Origin: a bacterium
GTDB taxonomy: Bacteria; Bacillota_I; Bacilli_A; RF39; UBA660
DNA length: 29,743 nucleotides
Reading direction: 5' to 3'
Assembly: GCA_014846175.1 (NCBI GenBank)
Contig: RKAV01000032.1
Span: forward strand, 1 to 29,743
A program made the position numbers and the translations under genes. The notes under the pieces are model-generated. The model made no database searches and was not told the DNA's origin. It saw nothing but the letters and a program-made list of their open reading frames with translations. Of this stretch, positions 1-8,397 are shown piece after piece (within the stretch, counting starts at the first letter, position 1; every line of letters begins with the position of its first letter).

Positions 1-123
1 GATAAAAAAGTAAAGTATGGAATTAAAAGATTCCCAGGAATATTTACTAAATATAAAAAAGAAGAATATATAAATATTAATGATTTAGATAAGGATATTG
101 TTTCTTTTTATCTATATTATTAA
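1..123 (+). CDS. 3' end of an unrecognised protein (partial)
   Basis: An open frame enters from the left edge and runs 40 codons to a TAA. The visible tail is basic and aromatic (it contains KYGIKRFPGIFTKYKKEEY) and has the purine-rich codons typical of real genes here, which the opposite strand lacks. No family can be named from so short a tail. It converges on the minus-strand ATP-grasp-like fragment, and the two overlap by about 47 bases, so one of them has probably been shortened or extended at this junction. No terminator hairpin is visible between them. Confidence 0.5.
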   Translation, partial: DKKVKYGIKRFPGIFTKYKKEEYININDLDKDIVSFYLYY

Positions 124-445
124 TAATTATATCTTTATTGTTTATAGTCTTGTTGTTATTAATAAATTTTAGAAATCTTTCAACATTATGATGATAACCC
201 CATACTGATCTAATTATGTTTAAAGAATCGTCTTTATATTTATCTTCAAACGATATTATTTTGCAACGATATCCTTCTTTTAGTAAATATTTTTGAAGAA
301 CTAAATCCTCTTTTATCTTATTTTTATATTTATTAGAAGATATGATATTTACTTCTTTTCCTCTAGTAAATAAGTATTTTATATTGTTACTTAAATATAA
401 TAATTTTAGTCTTAATTTATATATTTTTTTTCTTAGATTATTCAT
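77..445 (-). pseudogene. Truncated ATP-grasp-like protein, N-terminal part only
   Basis: This 122-residue frame resembles the start of glutathione-synthetase-like ATP-grasp proteins. Its segment IIRSVWGYHHNVERFLKF around residues 78-95 matches the family pattern 'vIRStWdYh..peeFl.w', followed by a stretch ending in NNIDKKKQ like the family's 'N..DK.yl'. That family usually has about 280-300 residues. Here the ATP-binding and catalytic lobes are missing, because the frame stops shortly after the DK motif. Its ATG overlaps the end of the flippase-aminotransferase gene by 8 bases, so the two were translated together. No continuation resembling the missing lobes is evident in the other minus-strand frames up to the window edge. 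It is most likely a decayed gene, though a small stand-alone pre-ATP-grasp protein is possible. Family assignment is by pattern recognition only. Confidence 0.5.
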
Positions 446-3400
446 CTTTCAATACCTCAGTTAATTTTTTAATTTGATAGAAGTTATGAATAAGAGCATT
501 TTTACTTATTGAAAAGTTGATTCTTGCTACAAACTCTTCCTCATTAGACCACATAAAATTTTCACCCATTAAGTATCTTACTTTACCAATATTGTACATT
601 GCTTTTAATAAGTCATATTCAGTATTAATTTGTTTACCTTTATAATATTTTCCTTTTAAACTAGTGAGATTTACTATAATAAAGAAGCCAGATTTTGGAT
701 ATGTCTTATCACTTATTTTGACACCATCTATTCCTTTTAATAATTTATCTACTATTAATTTGTTACTAGAATATTTTTTTATATCATTAATAATTCTTCT
801 TCTTTTCTTTTTATTAACTATATCAATACCATTTATTAAAACATTTACTAAATCTAATCTATAAAGATATTCAGGGATTAATTTACTAAAATATTTATCA
901 TAATCTTTATATCTTTTATTACTACCATTAAAAGCTCCTCTTACAGCATTTACTTGCGTAACACACATAGAGTCCATAAAATCAAATACTTGGGTAGCAA
1001 AACCCCAAAATATTGGTGTAGGCATTACTATGAATCCAGCTCTTAAAGAGGCAAGACCATAACTTTTAGAAGTACCAAATAGGGAAATTGTATTATTAAA
1101 ATATTTAGGAATAGAAGCGATAGGAAATGCTAGTTTTTTACGGTCATAACATAAATCTCTATAAATTAAATCATCTATTATAAACACACCATTATCTAAA
1201 CAAACATCACCAATTTCTTTAATTAATTCAATATTATCTTCACTCATAACATTACCAATTGGATTATGGGGATTAACATTTAAATAAATTGCTACTTTAG
1301 GAGTATAATCATACTTATTATTTCTTTTTAATTTTTTATTAATAGATATAATTTTATTATTTAGTTCTTTAGAATCTATTAAATAATCATTTTCATATCT
1401 TAATGGTATTGGCTCAATATGTATTCCTTGTTTTTCGGCAATAGATGCAAATATACCATAAGTTGGGGTAGGTACTATCATTACATCTCCTTTTCTTGCA
1501 ATTGTTTTTAATATCATATAGAATGCTTGAGTAGTAGAACCACAAAATGCCACATTATGAACGTTTATAGCATTACAATATTTATTCTTTCTACTTGGAA
1601 ATCCTTCTCTTTTTAAATAATCAACTAAGTCTTGTCTAGCCCGAGATGAACCAACAGTAGAGGGATAGACATTTAGATTGCTAGAAATAGCTGTTAACAA
1701 CATATTTTTAATACAAGGAGGGAATGCTTTATATTTAATAGCATCACCACTACTTAATGTTTCATGATATGTTTCTTCTACTTCTTCATCACCATATTTA
1801 TCAAGTTCAAAATTTACTAAGTCATAACCATATAAAACTTTTTTAACACAAGGATCAAATGCTTTATTAGTACTTTTTTTAATCATTGTTATTTTTTTAT
1901 TTTTTAATTCTGTTTTATTTTTAACTAATTCTTTTAAAGCTTTGGAATATTTTTTAGTATCTTCATTATCATAGTTTATTTTACTTTCTTTTTTTCTTAA
2001 AAACTTTTTTACTATTGATTTTAAACTTAGTTTTTTACCTCTTTTTTTAAAAGGAATATTAATATCAGAAGCAATTATTTTTTTTAGTATACCAGTACGA
2101 TAACAAACTATAAGATAAATACTAAAACAAACTATTGCTGATACACCTAAAATAGGTATTTGAATTAATCTATTACTTAAATTGGTTGGAACTATATTAA
2201 CAGTTATAATTAAAATAATAAGAAAGATAATCCAAGGTATAATAAATGCTTTTAAAGTAGTAAATAATTCTTTAAAACTGATTTTATATTTTTTATTTAA
2301 ACATACTAAAGAATAAGTGATTGATAATGTGTATCCAATTAGACCACAAATTACTGCTCCATCAGCAGGTATAAGACCTAGTTTATCCCATAGTATTATA
2401 AATGGTGCATCAAATATTAAGTTAAATACTAATCCAATTAAGATACTTATAATAACTTCTTTATATTTACTTAAACTTTGTAAGATATTAACTATAACAG
2501 TAAAGATACCTCCAAATAGAGCATAAAAAACAAAATAATTATAAACATCACTTCCTAAAAAACTTTTACCATAAAACATTGTCCAAATAGCTCCTGAAAA
2601 AGCTGAGATGAATAGAGTAAGAGGTACAATAATAAATAAAATTAGTTCTAATGATTTATTAATTTTACTAGTGACATCTTTAATATCATCTTTGGTAAAA
2701 CTTTCTACTAAGTTTGGTGTTAAAGAAATGTTAAGTCCCATAATTAAAGCGAGTATAATACCATTAAATTTTCCTCCCCAAATAGTGAAGACACTTGATA
2801 TAGATTCAGTTAAAGTAGCAGAGGCATGTAAAACATCAGACATTACTCTTTGTACTATAACCATATCTGTAACTTCATATAAATTACTTACTAAACTAAT
2901 TATTACATAGGGAATAGCATAGAAGAATAAGCGTTTAATAATTTTCTTAGTGTTTTCGTCTTTTTTAATTTTTATTTTCTTTTCTAGTAAATTAGATTTA
3001 TGTAATTTAAGTTGTAAATATAAAAGAGAAACTAAACCACCAATAGATGCTGCTAAAATAGATATACCTACTGCTTTAGTTAAACCTATATTAAATACTT
3101 TAAGTGCTAAGTAACATCCACCAATGATAATAATAACTCTAACTAATTGTTCTATTACTTGGGAAATGCTACTAGGTGTTATTATTTTATGACCTTGTAA
3201 AAAACCTCTAGTAACACTTAAAAAGGGAACTATTAGTAGGGCGAAAGAAACAAGTCTTAATACATATACTATATCGTTAACAGTATTTCCACCAGTGCCA
3301 GATACAGCGATTGTTTTAGCGATTGGTTTTGCTAGGGTAAATAATAAAACAAACATAGTAAATGATAATAGGAATATTATAGTTTTAGATATTTTATAGA

Positions 3401-3659
3401 CTTTTGCTACATCTTTTTTGTTACCAAGTGCTAAGTATTCGCTGGTTAGTTTACTAACAGCAAAGGGGAAACCTGCAGATGACATAGATAAAAATATAGC
3501 ATAAATATTATAACCATATCCATATAAAGCTCCACCTTTTTCTCCAATCAGGGCATTAAAAGGTATGACATAAATTACGCCTAGTATTTTTACTAGTATT
3601 ATACCGATTGTTGAAATAAGTGCTCCACCTAAAAAAGAATTTTTCTTCATGTTTTTCAT
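438..3659 (-). CDS. MurJ/YtgP-type lipid flippase fused to a PLP aminotransferase
   Basis: Residues 1 to about 525 are a polytopic MOP-superfamily flippase closest in pattern to Bacillus YtgP/MurJ, which moves lipid II across the membrane. The start has IPFNALIGEKGGALYGYGYN, then RGFLQGH near residue 150. A basic linker follows (about 527-600). Residues from about 600 to 1073 form a class I/II fold-type I aminotransferase: NPHNPIG loop, IIDDLIYRD, the PLP lysine at K865 in TSKSYGLASLRAG, and a late ARINFS matching the usual substrate-carboxylate Arg. There is no stop, frameshift or good internal ribosome binding site near M592, so this reads as one protein. The flippase's cytoplasmic C-terminus would place the enzyme in the cytosol, near lipid precursor loading. 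The start has AGAGGAAG 7 bases ahead. The fusion's substrate and role are unknown. A murJ call for the first half is likely but not certain. Confidence 0.88.
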   Translation of the reverse strand: MKNMKKNSFLGGALISTIGIILVKILGVIYVIPFNALIGEKGGALYGYGYNIYAIFLSMSSAGFPFAVSKLTSEYLALGNKKDVAKVYKISKTIIFLLSFTMFVLLFTLAKPIAKTIAVSGTGGNTVNDIVYVLRLVSFALLIVPFLSVTRGFLQGHKIITPSSISQVIEQLVRVIIIIGGCYLALKVFNIGLTKAVGISILAASIGGLVSLLYLQLKLHKSNLLEKKIKIKKDENTKKIIKRLFFYAIPYVIISLVSNLYEVTDMVIVQRVMSDVLHASATLTESISSVFTIWGGKFNGIILALIMGLNISLTPNLVESFTKDDIKDVTSKINKSLELILFIIVPLTLFISAFSGAIWTMFYGKSFLGSDVYNYFVFYALFGGIFTVIVNILQSLSKYKEVIISILIGLVFNLIFDAPFIILWDKLGLIPADGAVICGLIGYTLSITYSLVCLNKKYKISFKELFTTLKAFIIPWIIFLIILIITVNIVPTNLSNRLIQIPILGVSAIVCFSIYLIVCYRTGILKKIIASDINIPFKKRGKKLSLKSIVKKFLRKKESKINYDNEDTKKYSKALKELVKNKTELKNKKITMIKKSTNKAFDPCVKKVLYGYDLVNFELDKYGDEEVEETYHETLSSGDAIKYKAFPPCIKNMLLTAISSNLNVYPSTVGSSRARQDLVDYLKREGFPSRKNKYCNAINVHNVAFCGSTTQAFYMILKTIARKGDVMIVPTPTYGIFASIAEKQGIHIEPIPLRYENDYLIDSKELNNKIISINKKLKRNNKYDYTPKVAIYLNVNPHNPIGNVMSEDNIELIKEIGDVCLDNGVFIIDDLIYRDLCYDRKKLAFPIASIPKYFNNTISLFGTSKSYGLASLRAGFIVMPTPIFWGFATQVFDFMDSMCVTQVNAVRGAFNGSNKRYKDYDKYFSKLIPEYLYRLDLVNVLINGIDIVNKKKRRRIINDIKKYSSNKLIVDKLLKGIDGVKISDKTYPKSGFFIIVNLTSLKGKYYKGKQINTEYDLLKAMYNIGKVRYLMGENFMWSNEEEFVARINFSISKNALIHNFYQIKKLTEVLKDE

Positions 3660-3681
3660 AATTTATCTTCCTCTAAAAAAA

Positions 3682-3710
3682 ATTGTATCAAATTTCTATT
3701 GAAAAGTCAT
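3682..3710 (-). promoter_or_regulatory. Promoter for the flippase-aminotransferase gene
   Basis: On the minus strand ATGACT and TACAAT are separated by 17 bases. TG one base ahead of the -10 makes it an extended -10. It lies about 25-50 bases upstream of the start codon and after the terminator of the upstream penicillin-binding protein gene. Confidence 0.55.
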
Positions 3711-3730
3711 TAAAGTTACAATATTTAGCA

Positions 3731-3765
3731 ATAAAAAATACTGACCTTATTAAGTCAGTAATTTT
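3731..3765 (-). terminator. Terminator after the class A PBP gene
   Basis: Read on the minus strand, TACTGAC pairs with GTCAGTA. Two further pairs can form around a short AATA loop, and a run of six T follows. An A-run on the other side makes it potentially bidirectional. It begins at the PBP stop codon and separates that gene from the flippase promoter. Confidence 0.8.
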
Positions 3766-6603
3766 TTAGTTAATTATTTCTTGATCTTCGTTATTATTTG
3801 TTGGAGGTTGGGCACTACCTGTAATGGTAACAGTTATATTTCCAGTTTCCTTTGTTTCTCCATCATAACTAAATCTATATTTTAATGTATAGGTACCTGG
3901 TGTTGTTAAAACAGTATCTGTTAGAGAAACACCTGATCCTGTTATTGATGATAATTTCCAGTTACTTGTTTTACTTGTTACATCATTACCATTTTCTGTT
4001 ACTTTAACATATTTAGTAATATCTCCTACATTATATGAGGTAGTAGAAATTGTATCATAAGTAACCTTTAGTGTAGTACTTACTTTCTTTAATTCATAAG
4101 TAGCAGCATTACTCTTAATTCCATCATAACTTTTATAAGTTGCTATTACTTTATAAGTACCATAAGGATTACTTTGATTAGTTACAGTAAATGATGTATT
4201 ACTAGTAAATCCTAATAGAGTATTATTGTAGTACACATTGTAACCAAATGTTCCATAAGAACTAGTTGAACTTGGTGGTGTAACAGCATTCCAAGAAAGA
4301 CTAACATTATTTGTACTACTGTTATAAATAGCTTTAAAATTGCTAGGTGCAGCTAAATTATCTTCAACAGTTTGTGTATTAGTAGGTTCACTACCTTTTT
4401 TGAAATATTCATAAGTAATTGCCCCTGTATAACCGGCTCCTGCAATTCTAGCAGGATTACTTCCAGCTACTATTCCTAGTTTAACAACACTATTAGGCAT
4501 TTTAAATTCTTCTTTATTCTTTTCAAATATTTCATTAGCAAGGGCAGCAAATAATTTATCTTTTTGTGTACTACATCTTATATTATGACAGTAAAGACCT
4601 TGATTAACTAAATCCTTAGTTGCACTTGTATAGCCATACCACATACCAATAACAGTTTTAGTTGTATAACCAACAGTCCAAGAATCACGAATAGCATCAT
4701 CACTCATTCCTAGTAATCTTCTTGTTTTTTCATCAAAGTTTGTAGTACCAGTTTTCATTGCTACTTTATTAAGATTACCAGAACCAATTAAAGTTACATC
4801 ATCTAGAATACTAGTAATCATATAAGCTGTTGCGTCACTCATGGCTTGTTTTCTAACACCTTCGTGTTTTTTCTCTTCACCTGTATCACGGAATATTACT
4901 CTACTAACAGAGTATGGTTCGTTGTAATAACCACCGTTTGAGAAAGCAGCATAAGCAGCAGCCATTTGTAAAGAGTTAACACCAGTAAATGCTCCTAAAG
5001 CATGAGCTTCATGGATTCTACCGTTTTCTATTTCTGGTTCAATACCAAGATTTTGAACGAATTCAATAATTTTTTTATTATCAACTTGTTGAAAAGCTTT
5101 TAAAGCCGGTATATTTCTTGATAGTGATAATGCTTTTCTAATAGATATAGCACCCATAAAAGTACCATCCCAGTTATTTATTGATTTACCATTAGTATAA
5201 GAGTAAGGTTCATCAACAAATAATTTATAATTACCATTATCATTATATCCATAAGTAGAAGCATTATTATATTCAATTAGTGGACCATAATCAAATAGTG
5301 GTTTAGCAGTAGAACCTGGTTGTCTTTTTATTTCATCACTAGTGGCAAGATTTAATTCTTTAGCACCTTTTTTATTACGACCAGCTCCAATAGCAAGTAT
5401 TTTACCACTAGCACTATCTAAAACACTAACACCAGCTTGAATAGTATCATTAGCCCAATTGTATTTTTCTCCATTCATAACTCTATCTAAACCATCTTGT
5501 TTAGATCTATCTAAATTAGTATAAACTTTCATAGAAACTGTATATGGATCAGCTTTATACTTAGCAATACATTCATCTACTACAGTATCAATATATCCTT
5601 GATACTTAGATAGACCGCTTTGTGCTGATACGTTGTAATCAACTAAAGATTCAATAGAGATACTACTTGCCATTTTTCTTTCTTCACTTGTTATATAACC
5701 ATGACGTTCCATTAAGTATAAAACGGTATTACGTCTTCTAGTAACTGATTTAATATTATTAGTATTAGTAGGTTTATATAAGTTAGGTGCTTTAAACATA
5801 CCAGCTATAACTGATGCTTCAGCAAGATTTAAATCACCAATATCTTTATTGAAATAAGCAAGAGCTGCTTGTTTAACTCCGTAAATATTTCCACCTAAGT
5901 TATGGTTATTTACATAGAATTCGATGATTTGTTCCTTAGTATAATTTTTTTCAAGTTTAAATACAGCTAAGTAAATATCTGTGAATTTTCTAATAATTCC
6001 TTTAATTCCGTGGTCATCAGCAGAAGTAAAGGAGTTTTTGATAACTTGCATTGATAAGGTAGAAGCTCCTCCGGCATCACTATGACCTACAGCCTGACCT
6101 AAGGATGCTTTTAAAAATCGTGGAGCATCAAAGCCATTATGTTGAAAAAATCTTGAGTCTTCAGTAGCTACAATAGCATCTACTAAAACTTCAGGTAACT
6201 CATCATAAGTAACTTTTTCTCTCATTTCCGTACCAAGACGTTCAAATTCATTTCCATCGATGTCATAAAGAATACTTGGCTCTTTTTCATTTAATTGATT
6301 AACATCAAACTTAGGAGCTTTAATAACTACATAAGCTAGGAATAATATTCCAAGTAGCATAACTAATATTCCTAAAGATAATATAGTAATTATTATTGTA
6401 TTAAGTATCTTTTTTTGTTTTGGTTTATTCTTAACTTTATCTAATAATCTAGCAAGACCAACTATTATTAGAATACCTACTCCTAAGAAAACAGTTAATA
6501 GCCAACCAATAATAAAGTAACTAACAATCATTAATATTAAAAAGCATCCCAATAATATTAATGGTAAATTACTATTAGACTTTTTTGTTGTCTTTTTTTT
6601 CAT
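3766..6603 (-). CDS. ponA: Class A penicillin-binding protein (PBP1A-like)
   Basis: This bifunctional peptidoglycan synthase polymerises glycan strands from lipid II and cross-links stem peptides outside the membrane. The GT51 domain (about 100-290) has EDSRFFQHNGF with catalytic E148 and a later YVNNHNLGGNIYG. The transpeptidase domain (about 380-690) has S431-T-A-K434, S495-R-N and K617-T-G-T, so both activities look intact. After it come an Fn3-like domain (about 752-840) and an Ig-like beta domain (about 843-928). The N-terminus carries three hydrophobic segments (about 13-32, 33-52, 68-94) where family members usually have one. The start has GGAGG 6 bases ahead, inside the end of recU, and the two genes overlap by 29 bases. 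This recU-pbp1A pair is conserved in Bacilli. The symbol follows Bacillus usage. Confidence 0.95.
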   Translation of the reverse strand: MKKKTTKKSNSNLPLILLGCFLILMIVSYFIIGWLLTVFLGVGILIIVGLARLLDKVKNKPKQKKILNTIIITILSLGILVMLLGILFLAYVVIKAPKFDVNQLNEKEPSILYDIDGNEFERLGTEMREKVTYDELPEVLVDAIVATEDSRFFQHNGFDAPRFLKASLGQAVGHSDAGGASTLSMQVIKNSFTSADDHGIKGIIRKFTDIYLAVFKLEKNYTKEQIIEFYVNNHNLGGNIYGVKQAALAYFNKDIGDLNLAEASVIAGMFKAPNLYKPTNTNNIKSVTRRRNTVLYLMERHGYITSEERKMASSISIESLVDYNVSAQSGLSKYQGYIDTVVDECIAKYKADPYTVSMKVYTNLDRSKQDGLDRVMNGEKYNWANDTIQAGVSVLDSASGKILAIGAGRNKKGAKELNLATSDEIKRQPGSTAKPLFDYGPLIEYNNASTYGYNDNGNYKLFVDEPYSYTNGKSINNWDGTFMGAISIRKALSLSRNIPALKAFQQVDNKKIIEFVQNLGIEPEIENGRIHEAHALGAFTGVNSLQMAAAYAAFSNGGYYNEPYSVSRVIFRDTGEEKKHEGVRKQAMSDATAYMITSILDDVTLIGSGNLNKVAMKTGTTNFDEKTRRLLGMSDDAIRDSWTVGYTTKTVIGMWYGYTSATKDLVNQGLYCHNIRCSTQKDKLFAALANEIFEKNKEEFKMPNSVVKLGIVAGSNPARIAGAGYTGAITYEYFKKGSEPTNTQTVEDNLAAPSNFKAIYNSSTNNVSLSWNAVTPPSSTSSYGTFGYNVYYNNTLLGFTSNTSFTVTNQSNPYGTYKVIATYKSYDGIKSNAATYELKKVSTTLKVTYDTISTTSYNVGDITKYVKVTENGNDVTSKTSNWKLSSITGSGVSLTDTVLTTPGTYTLKYRFSYDGETKETGNITVTITGSAQPPTNNNEDQEIIN

Positions 6604-7165
6604 TTTTTACCTCCAAAATGTTATCTATAATATTTAGATAATTGATTCTAGGTCTAAAACCCTCTTTAATAATGTGTCCATGCTTTACAAAATAATCATG
6701 TGAAATAGATTTTTTTTCACTATTCATTAAATAGTTTTTTAAATCACTATTCATTAGTATATAAGTTTCATTAAGTGTTGTAAAGCGAACAATAAGAAAA
6801 CCAATTCCCCCAACATTTGATATGTTTTCTAAATGTTTAAGCTGGTGAAGATGAATATTAGCAAGTGGAAATGATGTTTTATTTTTAGTTTCCTTAGCTT
6901 CAAAATCAATATAATAACCCTTATAAATACCATTATAATCAGTAGTTGATGGTTCAGTATAAAAAGCTTCTTTTATAATCTTATTTTTACCAATAAATTC
7001 TACTTTGGTAACTTTAATAGGAGTAGGTTTTTTATAAATATAAGCAATATTATTTTCCTTATAATATTGATTTGATTTATTAATATCATCTTCTAAAGTC
7101 ATTCCTCGGTTTTTATAATTTATAAGATAGTTATTTTGTTTTTTTATTCCACTAGGGTAATTCAT
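6575..7165 (-). CDS. recU: Holliday junction resolvase RecU
   Basis: RecU cuts four-way DNA junctions during recombinational repair and chromosome segregation. The 196-residue product has the family's N-terminal YPSG, NRGMTLEDDIN (20-29), TEPSTTDYNGIYKG (70-83) with the active-site Asp at D76, and DFEAKET (87-93) with E89 and K91. These correspond to the D, E and K metal-binding and catalytic residues. I prefer the ATG at 7165 to the in-frame GTG 9 bases upstream, because AGGTG lies 6 bases ahead of the ATG and the product then starts MNYPSG, like Bacillus RecU. The gene is followed by the overlapping class A PBP gene, as in Bacillus. Confidence 0.95.
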   Translation of the reverse strand: MNYPSGIKKQNNYLINYKNRGMTLEDDINKSNQYYKENNIAYIYKKPTPIKVTKVEFIGKNKIIKEAFYTEPSTTDYNGIYKGYYIDFEAKETKNKTSFPLANIHLHQLKHLENISNVGGIGFLIVRFTTLNETYILMNSDLKNYLMNSEKKSISHDYFVKHGHIIKEGFRPRINYLNIIDNILEVKNEKKDNKKV

Positions 7166-7218
7166 TTCATTCACCTAACATATATTATATATCATTTTAT
7201 ATGCTTTTTCTATACTAT

Positions 7219-7249
7219 AAAAAATAAAAAATAGATTATTATTAATCTA
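7219..7249 (-). terminator. Terminator of the 206-residue unknown gene
   Basis: On the minus strand TAGATTA pairs with TAATCTA around an ATAA loop, followed by TTTTTTATTTTTT. The hairpin begins at the gene's TAG stop codon. It would insulate this gene from recU. Confidence 0.75.
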
Positions 7250-7867
7250 CTTCTTCTTTAATTGATAGACATTTACAGTATTTTCTTTTATTTTAGATGG
7301 ACTACAATAATCAATAACAGTATTTAATAAAGGGATATCACTACTAATCATTGCTGTAACTGCTGGATATTTAGCTTCAAGATTCATTAAAGAATTAAAG
7401 CATTCTCTTTTAGCTTCACTTAAATTAATATTTGTTTTATTACTGCTATCGTAGAAATATTTTTTTTCATCATCGCCTTTATAATTAAAAGCAATTTCCT
7501 TATTTGTAAACCAACAAATTACTTTTCTATCTTTTTCATTTGTTTTGATACAGTACTTTACATTTTTATCATCATTTTTCTTACGCATTGAAAAGTTTAT
7601 TTCATCTTTATCAATATCACCAAGTTGAATATGATCAATTTCATAACTATCATCTTTTCTACTAAGACTAATAGCAGTGTCATGACCTTTTATACGAATT
7701 CGACCTTTCTCATCACTAAGTATTTTAATATCTTCCTTTTTTCTATCACTACGCATTGTTATCCAGCCATTTTCAACTGTCAAACTTTTACCTAGCATAG
7801 AAAATAATTGTTCATTGTCCTTGTTTTTTAGAAAATTATCTAGTCTAATCATAATGTTTGTTTGCAT
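7247..7867 (-). CDS. Unrecognised soluble protein, 206 aa
   Basis: I do not recognise this family. The product is hydrophilic and charged, has no signal peptide or membrane segment, and looks like a mixed alpha/beta cytoplasmic protein. Alternating hydrophobic stretches suggest beta strands (about 25-130), followed by a helical end (about 150-195) containing a conserved-looking segment LEAKYPAVTAMISSDIPLL. It has a near-ideal AAGGAGG 6 bases before the ATG, a consensus promoter, and its own terminator, so it is transcribed alone and probably well. It is divergent from gpsB and upstream of recU. B. subtilis has ypsA and ypoC near this position, but I see no resemblance I could defend. Confidence 0.8.
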   Translation of the reverse strand: MQTNIMIRLDNFLKNKDNEQLFSMLGKSLTVENGWITMRSDRKKEDIKILSDEKGRIRIKGHDTAISLSRKDDSYEIDHIQLGDIDKDEINFSMRKKNDDKNVKYCIKTNEKDRKVICWFTNKEIAFNYKGDDEKKYFYDSSNKTNINLSEAKRECFNSLMNLEAKYPAVTAMISSDIPLLNTVIDYCSPSKIKENTVNVYQLKKK

Positions 7868-7891
7868 ATATTTCCTCCTTGAAGTGATTTA

Positions 7892-7919
7892 ATTATACCA
7901 CTGTGAAATAACTTGTCAA
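7892..7919 (-). promoter_or_regulatory. Consensus promoter of the 206-residue unknown gene
   Basis: On the minus strand TTGACA and TATAAT are separated by 16 bases, with TGG directly ahead of the -10 (extended -10). Both hexamers match the housekeeping sigma consensus exactly. The 194-base divergent gap to gpsB also contains very AT-rich sequence at 7921-7980. Confidence 0.85.
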
Positions 7920-7988
7920 ACATTAAAAAACATATATAAAAAATATATGATAAATTTTTAAAATTTTATGTTAAAAAATCTAAAAAAC

Positions 7989-8039
7989 TGATATAATAAT
8001 GAAGTTGACAAGTAAGTAGTTTTATTGCTAGAATATAAT
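7989..8039 (+). promoter_or_regulatory. Probable promoter region of gpsB
   Basis: TGATATAAT at 7989-7997 is an exact extended -10, though no good -35 precedes it. A second TATAAT at 8034-8039 follows a TTGACA at 8005-8010, but that 23-base spacing is too long for a normal promoter. The first is the better candidate and would give a leader of about 55 bases. Confidence 0.45.
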
Positions 8040-8061
8040 ATGTAAAGGGATTGGTGATAAT

Positions 8062-8397
8062 ATGTATCAGAATAAAATAGCACTTACACCACAAGAAATT
8101 TTAGAAAAAGATTTTAAAATTGATACTCGTGGATACAGATTAAAAGAAGTTGATGAGTTTTTAGATATGATAATTTCTGATTATGAACAGTTTTATAAAA
8201 TAATTGAAAGTATGGAAAAAGAAAAAACTGAATTATTAAAAGAAATTATGTCTTTAAAACAAGAGCTAAGAAATGCTTCAATGGATGTTGAAATTGCTAA
8301 GAATTCTAAATCAGATACTATGGAAATCACTAATTTAGATATTTTAAGAAGACTTAGTAATTTAGAAAAAGCAGTATTTGGTAAAGACAGTGAATAA
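8062..8397 (+). CDS. gpsB: Cell-division adaptor GpsB (DivIVA family)
   Basis: GpsB is a small coiled-coil adaptor that links class A PBPs and other wall enzymes to the division and elongation sites on the inner membrane face. The 111-residue product has the DivIVA/GpsB N-terminal domain LTPQEILEKDF followed by RGYRLKEVDEFLD (about 23-35), a coiled coil (about 36-75), and the typical C-terminal end NLDILRRLSNLEKAVFG. That last motif distinguishes GpsB from the longer DivIVA. The ATG is preceded by a GGTGAT-type binding site. The gene sits just before RNase P RNA, as in Bacillus, and opposite the recU-PBP pair whose product GpsB would control. Its TAA stop overlaps the 5' strand of RNase P helix P1. 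Confidence 0.93.
   Translation: MYQNKIALTPQEILEKDFKIDTRGYRLKEVDEFLDMIISDYEQFYKIIESMEKEKTELLKEIMSLKQELRNASMDVEIAKNSKSDTMEITNLDILRRLSNLEKAVFGKDSE

Noticed and set aside
2608..2910. Plus-strand open frame of about 100 codons inside the flippase gene.
   Set aside because: It lies opposite well-formed membrane helices of the flippase and has no supporting start signal.
8005..8039. TTGACA and TATAAT upstream of gpsB as a single promoter.
   Set aside because: The 23-base spacing is well outside the usual 16-18. The upstream extended -10 at 7989 is a better candidate.
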